DNA of 64,000 nucleotides, from NCBI RefSeq assembly GCF_002813425.1, contig NZ_PHUL01000001.1, positions 868,001-932,000 on the forward strand. The letters are read 5' to 3'. The position numbers and the translations under genes are program-made. Of the stretch, positions 16,441 through 26,422 are shown piece by piece. Under the pieces are notes generated by a model. It ran no database searches. It had not been told where the DNA came from and was given only the letters and a program-made list of their open reading frames with translations. Origin of the DNA: Cellulophaga sp. RHA19. GTDB lineage: Bacteria > Bacteroidota > Bacteroidia > Flavobacteriales > Flavobacteriaceae. Numbering within the stretch: the first letter of the stretch is position 1; each line of letters starts with the position of its first letter.

Positions 16441-19400
16441 ATGCAAAATCTTGTATCGAAAAAAGTTTCAAGACTATTTTTAACTTATCTAACAATGTTA
16501 TTTATTTTAGCATTATCAACAACGGTAGTAAATGCTCAAATAAACAATAGTAATTATAGAATAGACTTAAGCTCTACAGATATGGGTCCCTGTGGAGGAA
16601 ACAATGACGGTAGAACAACCGTTGGTGTATATGCAAAACAATCGACCTTAAATACCTTCAAAATTTCATTTGACCTACCCGATGGCATTACCTACAAGCC
16701 TGGTAGTTTATTAATAACCAACCAAACTGGATCTGGCGGATTTACAATCTCTGAATTTGATATAAGCAATCTTAATAGTCCTACCTTTAGTATAGAGAAA
16801 CCTAGTAATGCAAACTGGCAAGCTCTTGATTTTGTAGAGTTTGATTTTGAAAAAACGGCTAGTTGCGATGCTGTACAGTTATCTTATAGTGGAGGATTGT
16901 TTAAAGATTCGCACACTATAACCTATATAGATGGTTCTACCGCAGAATCTGATACAGATAACGATTTAACCATAAACTCTTACTCATTACAAAGAGCTTA
17001 TTTAGCAGTAGAAAACATTGCTACAGAAAACTTATATGTAGGAGAATCTACTACAAGACCTATACAAATTACTAATTCTGGTAACGGAAGCATAGAGTCT
17101 TTTGAACATGTTGTTACAATATCTGATGAACTTATAAGTACTTATACCTTATCTTATAATGGTACTTTATTAAACCCAACAACTATTTCTGGAAACAACT
17201 ATACTTATCTAATTAATTTAAATGATGCTCCTTTTGCTGGTCAGGTAGGTAATGGAGATAACAAATTTGATAACGAAACAATAATACTACAAGAATATCT
17301 AGAACTAGCCAGTTGCCAAGCAAATCAATACTCAAGGCATAGCCCTAGATGGGGGTGTACAAACGGAACTTATTGCCAAATTGGAGCTACAATTCCTGGC
17401 TCTGTAGTATATATTGAAGAATTCACAAACTTAACTTTACAAGAAGTAAATAACCCAAGACCAAGATGGGATGCTCCAGTTACCTATACATATTCTGTTA
17501 GTAATACTAGTAGCAGTACACCGTCTTATAATGTTAATATAAATATTGGTTTTACAGACGACGATAGGTTTTCTACTGTTGGTTTTAACCCAATGTCTGG
17601 TGATGATAATAACACAAATAGAATATTGTCTAACTTTAGATTTACCGGAGGCAGCCAAATTAATCCTCAACGTTGGCCCTCTACTATTCCTGGCGGATCT
17701 GGCTTAGGTTCTCACCACATTGCATCAAACTATCTAACAACAGATCCAGACGGACCTGGAGGTTTAGATGATTTAGATGGTGATGGGTATTATGATGATT
17801 TACCAGCAGGTGAATCTACAGAAATTAACGTTGATATGGAGATGGATCCCAATGATCCAACTTGTAATGAAGGGTTTTCTATATATGTAAACGACATAGA
17901 TTTACATATAGATACTTGGTCTGTAACATCTTGTGGTAGTGACACAATGTCTTCTAGAGAAAATATGGATTCTCAGTATATAGAAAGAGAAAGTTTATAT
18001 AACTATGGGTCATCAGAAAGTTATGATCTAGATATGATTGAAGGGTCTGTCTTTAGAGTTGGCTTTACAGGAAATTTTGTAGCTAGTGAAGAAGCTCCAA
18101 CATGTAATGGTGTAGAAATGTTCACAAACAATGTAAACACCAGCTACTTGGCAACACTAGAAGTACCAACAGGTATTACATTAGATGTTAGTGCAGATAG
18201 TAGATATACACAAACAGGCAATATAATAACATTTAGAGAAACCAACTTAGCAGATTTTATGATAAACTCTAAGGAACTAGTAATACCTGTAGAGTTTGCA
18301 ATAACTATAGATTGTAGTGTATATACTGGTCCTTCTAATATACAATTACCTTTTACATCTTCTTATGAAAGTAGCTGCTACACAACAAGCTTACATTGTG
18401 GTTCTTTTGAAGCTGTAACACACTGTTCTAATAGTGGTTGCGTAGGACCAACAACAACCAGTTTTAATGCAAACAGAGAAACTGCTGGTTTTACAGATGC
18501 AAGTATGTCTACTAGAGTAACTTTAGACCCAAATACGCACGCTACTAATTACTATATGCCTAAAGATCAAATGGTAGTTACTAGTGAAGCTAAAATGGTA
18601 AACGATGAACGTGATAATCTTTATTTTGAGATGCGTTATGTTACAGAAAATGGTGTTAATATGGATGATATTATTGCCTATGAAAACGGAACAATTACTA
18701 TTAACGATATTTCAACCGGTACTCCTCAAACGTTTCCCTTAACCGTAGCTCCAACTATAACCAAACAAGGAACAAACAACCATTTTGTAACAGTAGATTT
18801 ATCTAGCTATAAAACATTAATTTCACCTACCTATATATACGGTCAAGGTTTTGAAGAAGATGAAATATCTGTAGAGCTACATTTTAGATTTAAAGATGAA
18901 TTCCCTCAAAAAGCAAGACTGTATAATTTTAATAATTTTCAAGGTAGATTTTACAGTTTAGATGCTACTTCTACAGAAATTGGTTGTGAAGTTTTTAATG
19001 AAACGGCTTTCTTTTTTCAAGATAACATATATGCAAGAACTAAAGATAGAACTGTTGATGGGTGCTCTAATGTAAACCTTACAGCTAGTATTGTTCATTT
19101 TTCTAATTTAAGCGATAAGTTTCCTAATGAATTTAGGCCAACATGGCTTTTTAAATCTGCAACAGTGCAAATACCTGATGGTATGCATTTTAACTCTCAA
19201 GTTCTAAGTTCTTTTTTTGCAAGAATAGATCCTAGTAATGAATACCCTACAGGTTCAAATGGCGGATTTGATTTTTCTTTATCTGGCAATATACTTACTA
19301 TAACACCAGGGCCTAACTTTAAACATAACGATCAAGGAGCTCGAGATTACTCAGAGCTTCTAGTAAATATTTCAGGAACAAATTCTGCACACGGATCCAA

Positions 19401-22400
19401 TCCTTTTACAGTTAGTTACACTTACGATGAATTTGCTCATTCTGATTTTCCAGAAGAGATAACAACAAGTGACACTAAAAATTTTACATACGTTACACCA
19501 GATTACGAAATAAGATCTGACAACTCAATACTTGTTGGTAACTCTTTAATTGAAAGTTTTGAAATTGAAATATGTAAACATGATTTTGAAGAAACAAACA
19601 ATAACTGGTTAAGAGTAGACACTGGTTTAGACTTTACCATTAGCAACGCCTATTTAGTAGATGGTGGTACAGAAACACCCTTAAACTTTACAACATCTAA
19701 CCAAGTTACTTATATAGAATTTGGAACTATAGAAGAAGGTAACGTTACATGCAAAAACATTAGGTTTGAAGGTACTTATACTGGAAGCTCTGATAAGGAA
19801 ATTAGAGTTTCTCACAACTATGACTGTATAGATTACCCTACCAATTACGATGCTACAACTTATTTTAATGAAGAAATATTAACCTTAACACCTGTAGACG
19901 CTGCTATTCAGTTACAAATTTTACAGCAACCTACAAGCAGTGTTGGTACTTGTGAAGCTTATGAAGTTATATTAGAATCTAGAAATGCCGGAGAAGCAGA
20001 CTTAATTGATCCAATAATAAATTTTGATATTCCTGGAGATATAAGCGCTATTACAATTAATTCTATTACTATAGAATACCCTCAAAACTCTGGAAATATA
20101 CAAACCATAACACCTACTATTGTTGGCAACAATGTTTCTATAAATTTACTAGATCACACTCTTATATCTGCAAATAATGGCTTACTAGGCTCACTAAATT
20201 CTAATAGTTTAGATGAACAAATAGCTATAATTAGACTAAATTTAAGTCCGCAATGTAATTACGTATCTAACACTGGTACTACTTATATAGTTACAGGTAA
20301 CAGTCCTTACGGCGGTATGGCTAATGGTAGTAATAGTAGAATTGCTGCAGAACCAATAATAATTACAGGAGCAGAACCTCCTTACAGTACTAATACAACT
20401 ATTTTAAACTCTCCGAGTTTTAATGGTTGTGAAATAGAAACAGTATCTGCAGAAACATATATAACAGGGGGTGTAACGGGGAATTCCGATTTTATTAAAG
20501 TAATTTTGCCTGCTGGTATAACTTATGTAGATGGTTCTTTAAACTCTACAGGATCTGTAAGTGTAACCTTTATTTCTAAAACACTTGTTAACGACCAAGA
20601 AGAAATAACTATTGCTTTGCCACAAGGCGCTAGTGATACTGATGTTATTGCATATAATTTTAACATCCAAAGTACAGGCTTTATATGTGAAGGTAATTAT
20701 GATATTGATTTAAGCACTTATGTTACTGTATCTGGCTTATCTTGTTCTGGTGTTTCTTGTGGTGATACAGAAGTAATTACTGGTAATACTAGCACTACAG
20801 TTCAAGTTACTAAAGGATTCTTAGAAACTTCATCATATACTCCTACTGCTAGTTACGTTATAACAAGCACAGATACTTATTACAATATAATTATTGGTTT
20901 AGAAAACACAGGTACAGAAGATTTATCTAGCGGAATTAATTACAATGTATATTGTGCAGACGCATCTGGTGTAAAGACAGGAAATTCTATTTATACAGGA
21001 TCTCTTTCTCAAGCAATTCCTTCTGGTGGCTCTATAGAAGAAAATATAGAATTTAGAACAACAGAATTTTGTGGTGCAAATAGCAATATAGTTGTAGAGT
21101 TTTCACCAAGTAACTCTAATTGTTTTTGTACAGAGTTATTACTTAGTATGACTAGTGCACCATCTAATAATTATTCTGATTTAGAAATAGATATGACATC
21201 TAATGTTAGTTCTGCTAATCCATCAGATACTATTATTTTCTCAATTGATATTGAAAATTTAGGAGCTATAGACGCTACAAATATTCAATTACAAAATGTA
21301 CTAGCTCCTGGTTACACTTTTGTTAGTGCTACTAACGGAGGAGTATTGACAGGAAATACAATTACTTGGCCTAATTTTGACTTAGAAGATTTAAACACTA
21401 CTACATTTAGTTACACGGCTACTATTAATAACCCAAGTGGTATAGCAGATGAGTATACTAATATTGCTGAAATTACGCAAGTAGACCAAATAGATCCTGA
21501 TTCTACTCCTAATAATTTTGATGGTATAGATTCTCTAGAAGATGATGAAGCTGTAGTTTCAGTCTCTTTACAGTCATCTGATATTAGTATGGTTAAAAGG
21601 CTATCTGCTAGCTCTAACCCTAATGCTATTGTTGGAGAGGTTATTAGTTTTGAAATTGAAGTGACTACTTCTTCTGCTTCTACTAATGTTTCTATTGAAG
21701 ATATTGTACCTATCGGTTTTTCTGTAATTCAGCCTTCTATTAGTAATGGTGGGTCGTTATCTGGAAATACAATCTCTTGGGATATTCCTAGCATTAACGC
21801 TACTACAATTATCTTACAATATGATGCTACTGTTAACGCGCCTACTGGTGCTGCAGATGAATATAAAAATACAGCGCAGATTACTGATGCTGATCAAATA
21901 GATCCTGATTCTACTCCTAATAATGATGATGGAGACCAGTCTGAGGATGATGAGAGTTCTTTTACACTTAATACTCCTATAACTGAAACTGATCTAGAAT
22001 TATCTTTAACTGTTTCTGATACTGATGTGAATGTAGGTGACATTGTTACTTTTACACTTAACGTTACTAATAATGGAGCTATAGAAGCTACGGGTATAAA
22101 TATTGAAGATTATGTACCTAGCGGATACACTATAAATTCAATATCTAACGGTGGTTCTAATTCTGGGAACACTATTAGCTGGCCTGCTTTTGATCTAGAT
22201 TCTGGATTATCAACAACGTTTACTTACCAAGCAACGGTAAATGCTCCTACTGGAGCAAGTGATGAGTACTTAACTATTGCACAAGTAACAGCTGTAGACC
22301 AAAACGATCCTGATTCTACTCCTAATAATTATGATGGTATAGATTCTCTAGAAGATGATGAAGCTATGGTTGTAAACACTTTACAATCGTCTGATATTAG

Positions 22401-25400
22401 TATGGTTAAAAGGCTATCTGCTAGCTCTAACCCTAATGCTATTGTTGGAGAGGTTATTAGTTTTGAAATTGAAGTAACTACTACTTCTTCTTCTACTAAT
22501 GTTTCTATTGAAGATATTGTACCTATCGGTTTTTCTGTAATTCAGCCTTCTATTAGCAATGGTGGGTCGTTATCTGGAAATACAATCTCTTGGGATATTC
22601 CTAGCATTAACGCTACTACAATTATCTTACAATATGATGCTACTGTTAACGCGCCTACTGGTGCTGCAGATGAATATAAAAATACAGCGCAGATTACTGA
22701 TGCTGATCAAATAGATCCTGATTCTACTCCTAATAATGATGATGGAGACCAGTCTGAGGATGATGAGAGTTCTTTTACTCTAAACACTCCTATAACTGAA
22801 ACTGATCTAGAATTATCTTTAACTGTTTCTGATACTGATGTGAATGTAGGTGACATTGTTACTTTTACACTTAACGTTACTAATAATGGAGCTATAGAAG
22901 CTACAGGTATAAATATTGAAGATTATGTACCTAGCGGATACACTATAAATTCAATATCTAACGGTGGTTCTAATTCTGGGAACACTATTAGCTGGCCTGC
23001 TTTTGATCTAGATTCTGGATTATCAACAACGTTTACTTACCAAGCAACAGTAAATGCTCCTACTGGGGCAAGTGATGAGTACTTAACTATTGCACAAGTA
23101 ACAGCTGTAGACCAAACTGATCCTGATTCTACTCCTAATAATTTTGATGGTGTAGACTCACTAGAAGATGATGAAGCTATGGTTGTAAACACTTTACAGT
23201 CATCTGATATTAGTATGGTTAAAAGGCTATCTGCTAGTTCTAACCCTAATGCTATTGTTGGAGAGGTTATTAGTTTTGAAATTGAAGTAACTACTACTTC
23301 TGCTTCTACTAATGTTTCTATTGAAGATATTGTACCTATCGGTTTTTCTGTAATTCAGCCTTCTATTAGTAATGGTGGGTCGTTATCTGGAAATACAATC
23401 TCTTGGGATATTCCTAGCATTAACGCTACTACAATTATCTTACAATATGATGCTACTGTTAACGCGCCTACTGGTGCTGCAGATGAATATAAAAATACAG
23501 CGCAGATTACTGATGCTGATCAAATAGATCCTGATTCTACTCCTAATAATGATGATGGAGACCAGTCTGAGGATGATGAGAGTTCTTTTACTCTAAACAC
23601 TCCTATAACTGAAACTGATCTAGAATTATCTTTAACTGTTTCTGATACTGATGTTAATGTAGGTGACATTGTTACTTTTACACTTAACGTTACTAATAAT
23701 GGAGCTATAGAAGCTACAGGTATAAATATTGAAGATTATGTACCTAGCGGATACACTATAAATTCAATATCTAACGGTGGTTCTAATTCTGGGAACACTA
23801 TTAGCTGGCCTGCTTTTGATCTAGATTCTGGATTATCAACAACGTTTACTTACCAAGCAACGGTAAATGCTCCTACTGGGGCAAGTGATGAGTACTTAAC
23901 TATTGCACAAGTAACAGCTGTAGACCAAACTGATCCTGATTCTACTCCTAATAATTATGATGGTATAGACTCTTTAGAAGATGATGAAGCTATGGTTGTA
24001 AACACTTTACAATCGTCTGATATTAGTATGGTTAAAAGACTATCTGCTAGCTCTAACCCTAATGCTATTGTTGGAGAGGTTATTAGTTTTGAAATTGAAG
24101 TAACTACTACTTCTGCTTCTACTAATGTTTCTATTGAAGATATTGTACCTATCGGTTTTTCTGTAATTCAGTCTTCTATTAGTAATGGTGGGTCGTTATC
24201 TGGAAATACAATCTCTTGGGATATTCCTAGCATTAACGCTACTACAATTATTTTACAATATGCGGCAAGTGTTAATGCGCCTACTGGTGCTACAGATGAA
24301 TATAAAAATACAGCGCAGATTACTAGCGCAGATCAAACAGATCCTGATTCTACTCCTAATAATGATGATGGAGACCAGTCTGAGGATGATGAAAGTTCTT
24401 TTACACTTAATACTCCAGTAGATGCAACGGATATAGAATTATCTTTAATAGTTTCGGATACAGGAGCGGACGTTGGAGAAACTGTTACTTATACGTTAAC
24501 AGTTACAAATAATGGTGTACTTGATGCTACGGGTATAAATATAGAAGCCTACATTCCTAACGGGGTTACTGTTACGTCAATATCTAACGGTGGTTCTAAT
24601 TCTGGTAACACTATTGGCTGGCCTGCTTTTGATCTAGATTCTGGATTATCAACAACGTTTACTTACCAAGCAACAGTAAATGCACCTACTGGAGCAAGCG
24701 ATGAGTATACTACAACAGCACAGGTTACTACTGTAGATCAAAACGATCCTGATTCTACTCCTAATAATTTTGATGGTGTAGACTCACTAGAAGATGATGA
24801 AGCTATGGTTAGTATAGATATGCCTACTACAGATATATCTATTAGTAAAACAGTAGACTTTCCTGATTCAAATATTGGTGATACTATATCTTTTACAATT
24901 ACAGCAACAAATGATGGTAGTTTCACAGCTACAAATATTAGCATACAAGAAATTTTACCTAACGGTTACAGCTTTAATAACGCTACAACTACAGTAGGTT
25001 TATATGATGAAGGTATTGGTGAATGGACTATTTCTTCGCTAGATGCTAATGAAACTGCTACACTTGTGATAAACACAACTGTTTTAGCTGGTGGTGATTA
25101 TTTAAACACTGCTACTTTATCATACTTAGACCAAATTGATGACAATTCATCAAACGATACTGATACTGCCACTATTAATATATCTGAGGATAGTTGTCTT
25201 AAAGTTTATAATGAATTTTCGCCTAACGGAGATAATGCCAATGATGTGTTTTTTATAGAATGTATAGAACAATATCCAAACAATTATTTACAAATTTTTA
25301 ATCGTTGGGGTGTAAAAGTATACGAACAAGAAGGGTATAAAAACACTTGGAATGGTACTTCTCAAGGAAGAGCTACAATAAAACGTGGAGAAAAAATGCC

Positions 25401-25482
25401 GGTTGGTACATATTACTACACTTTAGAATTAAGAGATAACAAAACGCCATCTAAATCGGGTTGGTTGTATTTAACAAGATAA
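16441..25482 (+). CDS. Giant T9SS surface adhesin with DUF11 repeats and type B sorting domain
   Basis: This 3013-residue secreted protein has a signal peptide at 1-32 (ending TTVVNA before QINN). A long Cys-containing N-terminal half (to about residue 1580) is without a clear domain name. About ten DUF11/conserved-repeat domains follow (roughly 1580-2910), separated by acidic linkers such as DPDSTPNN-DGDQSEDDE that may bind Ca2+. The C-terminus from about 2918 (YNEFSPNGDNANDVF ... IFNRWGVKVYEQEGYKNTWNG) is the gliding motility-associated type B sorting domain recognised by the type IX system. Eight of the DUF11 units form four 271-residue double repeats. The next genes are a PorP/SprF protein and an OmpA-like protein, the usual partners for secretion and anchoring of such adhesins. 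The role in adhesion or gliding is inferred from this architecture. Confidence 0.9.
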   Translation: MQNLVSKKVSRLFLTYLTMLFILALSTTVVNAQINNSNYRIDLSSTDMGPCGGNNDGRTTVGVYAKQSTLNTFKISFDLPDGITYKPGSLLITNQTGSGGFTISEFDISNLNSPTFSIEKPSNANWQALDFVEFDFEKTASCDAVQLSYSGGLFKDSHTITYIDGSTAESDTDNDLTINSYSLQRAYLAVENIATENLYVGESTTRPIQITNSGNGSIESFEHVVTISDELISTYTLSYNGTLLNPTTISGNNYTYLINLNDAPFAGQVGNGDNKFDNETIILQEYLELASCQANQYSRHSPRWGCTNGTYCQIGATIPGSVVYIEEFTNLTLQEVNNPRPRWDAPVTYTYSVSNTSSSTPSYNVNINIGFTDDDRFSTVGFNPMSGDDNNTNRILSNFRFTGGSQINPQRWPSTIPGGSGLGSHHIASNYLTTDPDGPGGLDDLDGDGYYDDLPAGESTEINVDMEMDPNDPTCNEGFSIYVNDIDLHIDTWSVTSCGSDTMSSRENMDSQYIERESLYNYGSSESYDLDMIEGSVFRVGFTGNFVASEEAPTCNGVEMFTNNVNTSYLATLEVPTGITLDVSADSRYTQTGNIITFRETNLADFMINSKELVIPVEFAITIDCSVYTGPSNIQLPFTSSYESSCYTTSLHCGSFEAVTHCSNSGCVGPTTTSFNANRETAGFTDASMSTRVTLDPNTHATNYYMPKDQMVVTSEAKMVNDERDNLYFEMRYVTENGVNMDDIIAYENGTITINDISTGTPQTFPLTVAPTITKQGTNNHFVTVDLSSYKTLISPTYIYGQGFEEDEISVELHFRFKDEFPQKARLYNFNNFQGRFYSLDATSTEIGCEVFNETAFFFQDNIYARTKDRTVDGCSNVNLTASIVHFSNLSDKFPNEFRPTWLFKSATVQIPDGMHFNSQVLSSFFARIDPSNEYPTGSNGGFDFSLSGNILTITPGPNFKHNDQGARDYSELLVNISGTNSAHGSNPFTVSYTYDEFAHSDFPEEITTSDTKNFTYVTPDYEIRSDNSILVGNSLIESFEIEICKHDFEETNNNWLRVDTGLDFTISNAYLVDGGTETPLNFTTSNQVTYIEFGTIEEGNVTCKNIRFEGTYTGSSDKEIRVSHNYDCIDYPTNYDATTYFNEEILTLTPVDAAIQLQILQQPTSSVGTCEAYEVILESRNAGEADLIDPIINFDIPGDISAITINSITIEYPQNSGNIQTITPTIVGNNVSINLLDHTLISANNGLLGSLNSNSLDEQIAIIRLNLSPQCNYVSNTGTTYIVTGNSPYGGMANGSNSRIAAEPIIITGAEPPYSTNTTILNSPSFNGCEIETVSAETYITGGVTGNSDFIKVILPAGITYVDGSLNSTGSVSVTFISKTLVNDQEEITIALPQGASDTDVIAYNFNIQSTGFICEGNYDIDLSTYVTVSGLSCSGVSCGDTEVITGNTSTTVQVTKGFLETSSYTPTASYVITSTDTYYNIIIGLENTGTEDLSSGINYNVYCADASGVKTGNSIYTGSLSQAIPSGGSIEENIEFRTTEFCGANSNIVVEFSPSNSNCFCTELLLSMTSAPSNNYSDLEIDMTSNVSSANPSDTIIFSIDIENLGAIDATNIQLQNVLAPGYTFVSATNGGVLTGNTITWPNFDLEDLNTTTFSYTATINNPSGIADEYTNIAEITQVDQIDPDSTPNNFDGIDSLEDDEAVVSVSLQSSDISMVKRLSASSNPNAIVGEVISFEIEVTTSSASTNVSIEDIVPIGFSVIQPSISNGGSLSGNTISWDIPSINATTIILQYDATVNAPTGAADEYKNTAQITDADQIDPDSTPNNDDGDQSEDDESSFTLNTPITETDLELSLTVSDTDVNVGDIVTFTLNVTNNGAIEATGINIEDYVPSGYTINSISNGGSNSGNTISWPAFDLDSGLSTTFTYQATVNAPTGASDEYLTIAQVTAVDQNDPDSTPNNYDGIDSLEDDEAMVVNTLQSSDISMVKRLSASSNPNAIVGEVISFEIEVTTTSSSTNVSIEDIVPIGFSVIQPSISNGGSLSGNTISWDIPSINATTIILQYDATVNAPTGAADEYKNTAQITDADQIDPDSTPNNDDGDQSEDDESSFTLNTPITETDLELSLTVSDTDVNVGDIVTFTLNVTNNGAIEATGINIEDYVPSGYTINSISNGGSNSGNTISWPAFDLDSGLSTTFTYQATVNAPTGASDEYLTIAQVTAVDQTDPDSTPNNFDGVDSLEDDEAMVVNTLQSSDISMVKRLSASSNPNAIVGEVISFEIEVTTTSASTNVSIEDIVPIGFSVIQPSISNGGSLSGNTISWDIPSINATTIILQYDATVNAPTGAADEYKNTAQITDADQIDPDSTPNNDDGDQSEDDESSFTLNTPITETDLELSLTVSDTDVNVGDIVTFTLNVTNNGAIEATGINIEDYVPSGYTINSISNGGSNSGNTISWPAFDLDSGLSTTFTYQATVNAPTGASDEYLTIAQVTAVDQTDPDSTPNNYDGIDSLEDDEAMVVNTLQSSDISMVKRLSASSNPNAIVGEVISFEIEVTTTSASTNVSIEDIVPIGFSVIQSSISNGGSLSGNTISWDIPSINATTIILQYAASVNAPTGATDEYKNTAQITSADQTDPDSTPNNDDGDQSEDDESSFTLNTPVDATDIELSLIVSDTGADVGETVTYTLTVTNNGVLDATGINIEAYIPNGVTVTSISNGGSNSGNTIGWPAFDLDSGLSTTFTYQATVNAPTGASDEYTTTAQVTTVDQNDPDSTPNNFDGVDSLEDDEAMVSIDMPTTDISISKTVDFPDSNIGDTISFTITATNDGSFTATNISIQEILPNGYSFNNATTTVGLYDEGIGEWTISSLDANETATLVINTTVLAGGDYLNTATLSYLDQIDDNSSNDTDTATINISEDSCLKVYNEFSPNGDNANDVFFIECIEQYPNNYLQIFNRWGVKVYEQEGYKNTWNGTSQGRATIKRGEKMPVGTYYYTLELRDNKTPSKSGWLYLTR
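21571..24822 (+). repeat. Four tandem 813-bp repeats inside the adhesin gene
   Basis: Units begin at 21571, 22384, 23197 and 24010, always at CA[GA]TC[AG]TCTGATATTAG, giving an exact period of 813 bp (271 codons, two DUF11 domains). Units 1-3 and the first half of unit 4 are almost identical at DNA level; the second half of unit 4 is clearly diverged. The identity at synonymous positions points to recent duplication or gene conversion. Confidence 0.95.
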
Positions 25483-25491
25483 AAGATTACA

Positions 25492-26412
25492 ATGAATATA
25501 TTTAAAATTATTTTTAGTCTGATTTTAATGCTCAGTTTAAGCACTATTGCATACTGTCAACAAGATCCACAGTACACACAATATTCTCATAACCCTATGA
25601 CGGTTAATGCTGGATATACTGGTTCAAGAGGACATACAGCTGCACTTGCGCTTTATAGAAGTCAATGGGTTGGTATAGAGGGTTCGCCCAGGACCATTAA
25701 TTTCAGTATAGATAGTCCTTTAGATGAGTATAATGGTATAGGTTTGTCTATAATTCAAGATGATCTAGGTCCGTCTCAAGAAACATATATTGATGGTAAC
25801 TACGCCCATCATTTAATAGTAAACAGAAAAGGAGATAAATTAGCTTTTGGCTTAAAGGGTGGACTTAGGTTTTTAAATATAGACTGGTCTAAAGGGATAT
25901 ATAAAGATCCAGATGTAGCGTTTAGTGAAAATATAAATAGTAAAATATTACCAACTATTGGAGCTGGTGTATTTTATTATACAGATAATTATTTTTTAGG
26001 TTTATCTGTGCCAAATATTTTAAAAGGAAATCACTATAACGAGATTCAAGAATCTGAGGCTACAGAGCGTAAACACCTATATTTAATAGGGGGTTATGTA
26101 TTTAAAATTAATCCAAATTTAAAGTTCAAACCTTCGTTTTTTACTAAATATGTATCTGGTTCACCATTGTCTATAGATGCATCAATTAACTTTCTAATAC
26201 ACGAAACTTTAAATTTAGGCGTTAGTTATAGGTGGGACGACTCTGTTAATGCTCTTTTGGGCTTACAAGTTTCACCTAGAATAAACATTGGTTATGCATA
26301 TGATTACGCTACAACTAACCTAAAAAATTACAATAACGGAAGTCATGAAATCTTTTTTAGATATCAGTTTACTTCTAAAGAAACCAAGATTAAATCCCCA
26401 AGATTCTTTTAA
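25492..26412 (+). CDS. PorP/SprF family type IX secretion membrane protein
   Basis: This 306-residue outer-membrane beta-barrel has a signal peptide (MNIFKIIFSLILMLSLSTIAYC before QQDPQ). The family opening QQDPQYTQYSHNPMTVNAGYTGSRG is followed by SQWVGIEGSPRTINFSIDSP and alternating strands to a C-terminal aromatic strand. SprF of Flavobacterium johnsoniae is needed for secretion of SprB, and type B sorting-domain proteins are usually encoded next to such a partner. It begins 9 bases after the adhesin stop. I infer that it serves the 3013-residue adhesin. Confidence 0.92.
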   Translation: MNIFKIIFSLILMLSLSTIAYCQQDPQYTQYSHNPMTVNAGYTGSRGHTAALALYRSQWVGIEGSPRTINFSIDSPLDEYNGIGLSIIQDDLGPSQETYIDGNYAHHLIVNRKGDKLAFGLKGGLRFLNIDWSKGIYKDPDVAFSENINSKILPTIGAGVFYYTDNYFLGLSVPNILKGNHYNEIQESEATERKHLYLIGGYVFKINPNLKFKPSFFTKYVSGSPLSIDASINFLIHETLNLGVSYRWDDSVNALLGLQVSPRINIGYAYDYATTNLKNYNNGSHEIFFRYQFTSKETKIKSPRFF

Positions 26413-26422
26413 TAATTGTACA

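Noticed and set aside
16394..16480. 29-codon frame (MKCITNEVF...) overlapping the adhesin start
   Set aside because: It runs into the signal-peptide coding sequence in another frame and shows no conserved feature; it is more likely untranslated leader.
21571..24822. CRISPR-like or transposon repeats
   Set aside because: The repeats are 813 bp, contiguous, in frame and code for DUF11 domain pairs, so they are an internal protein repeat.
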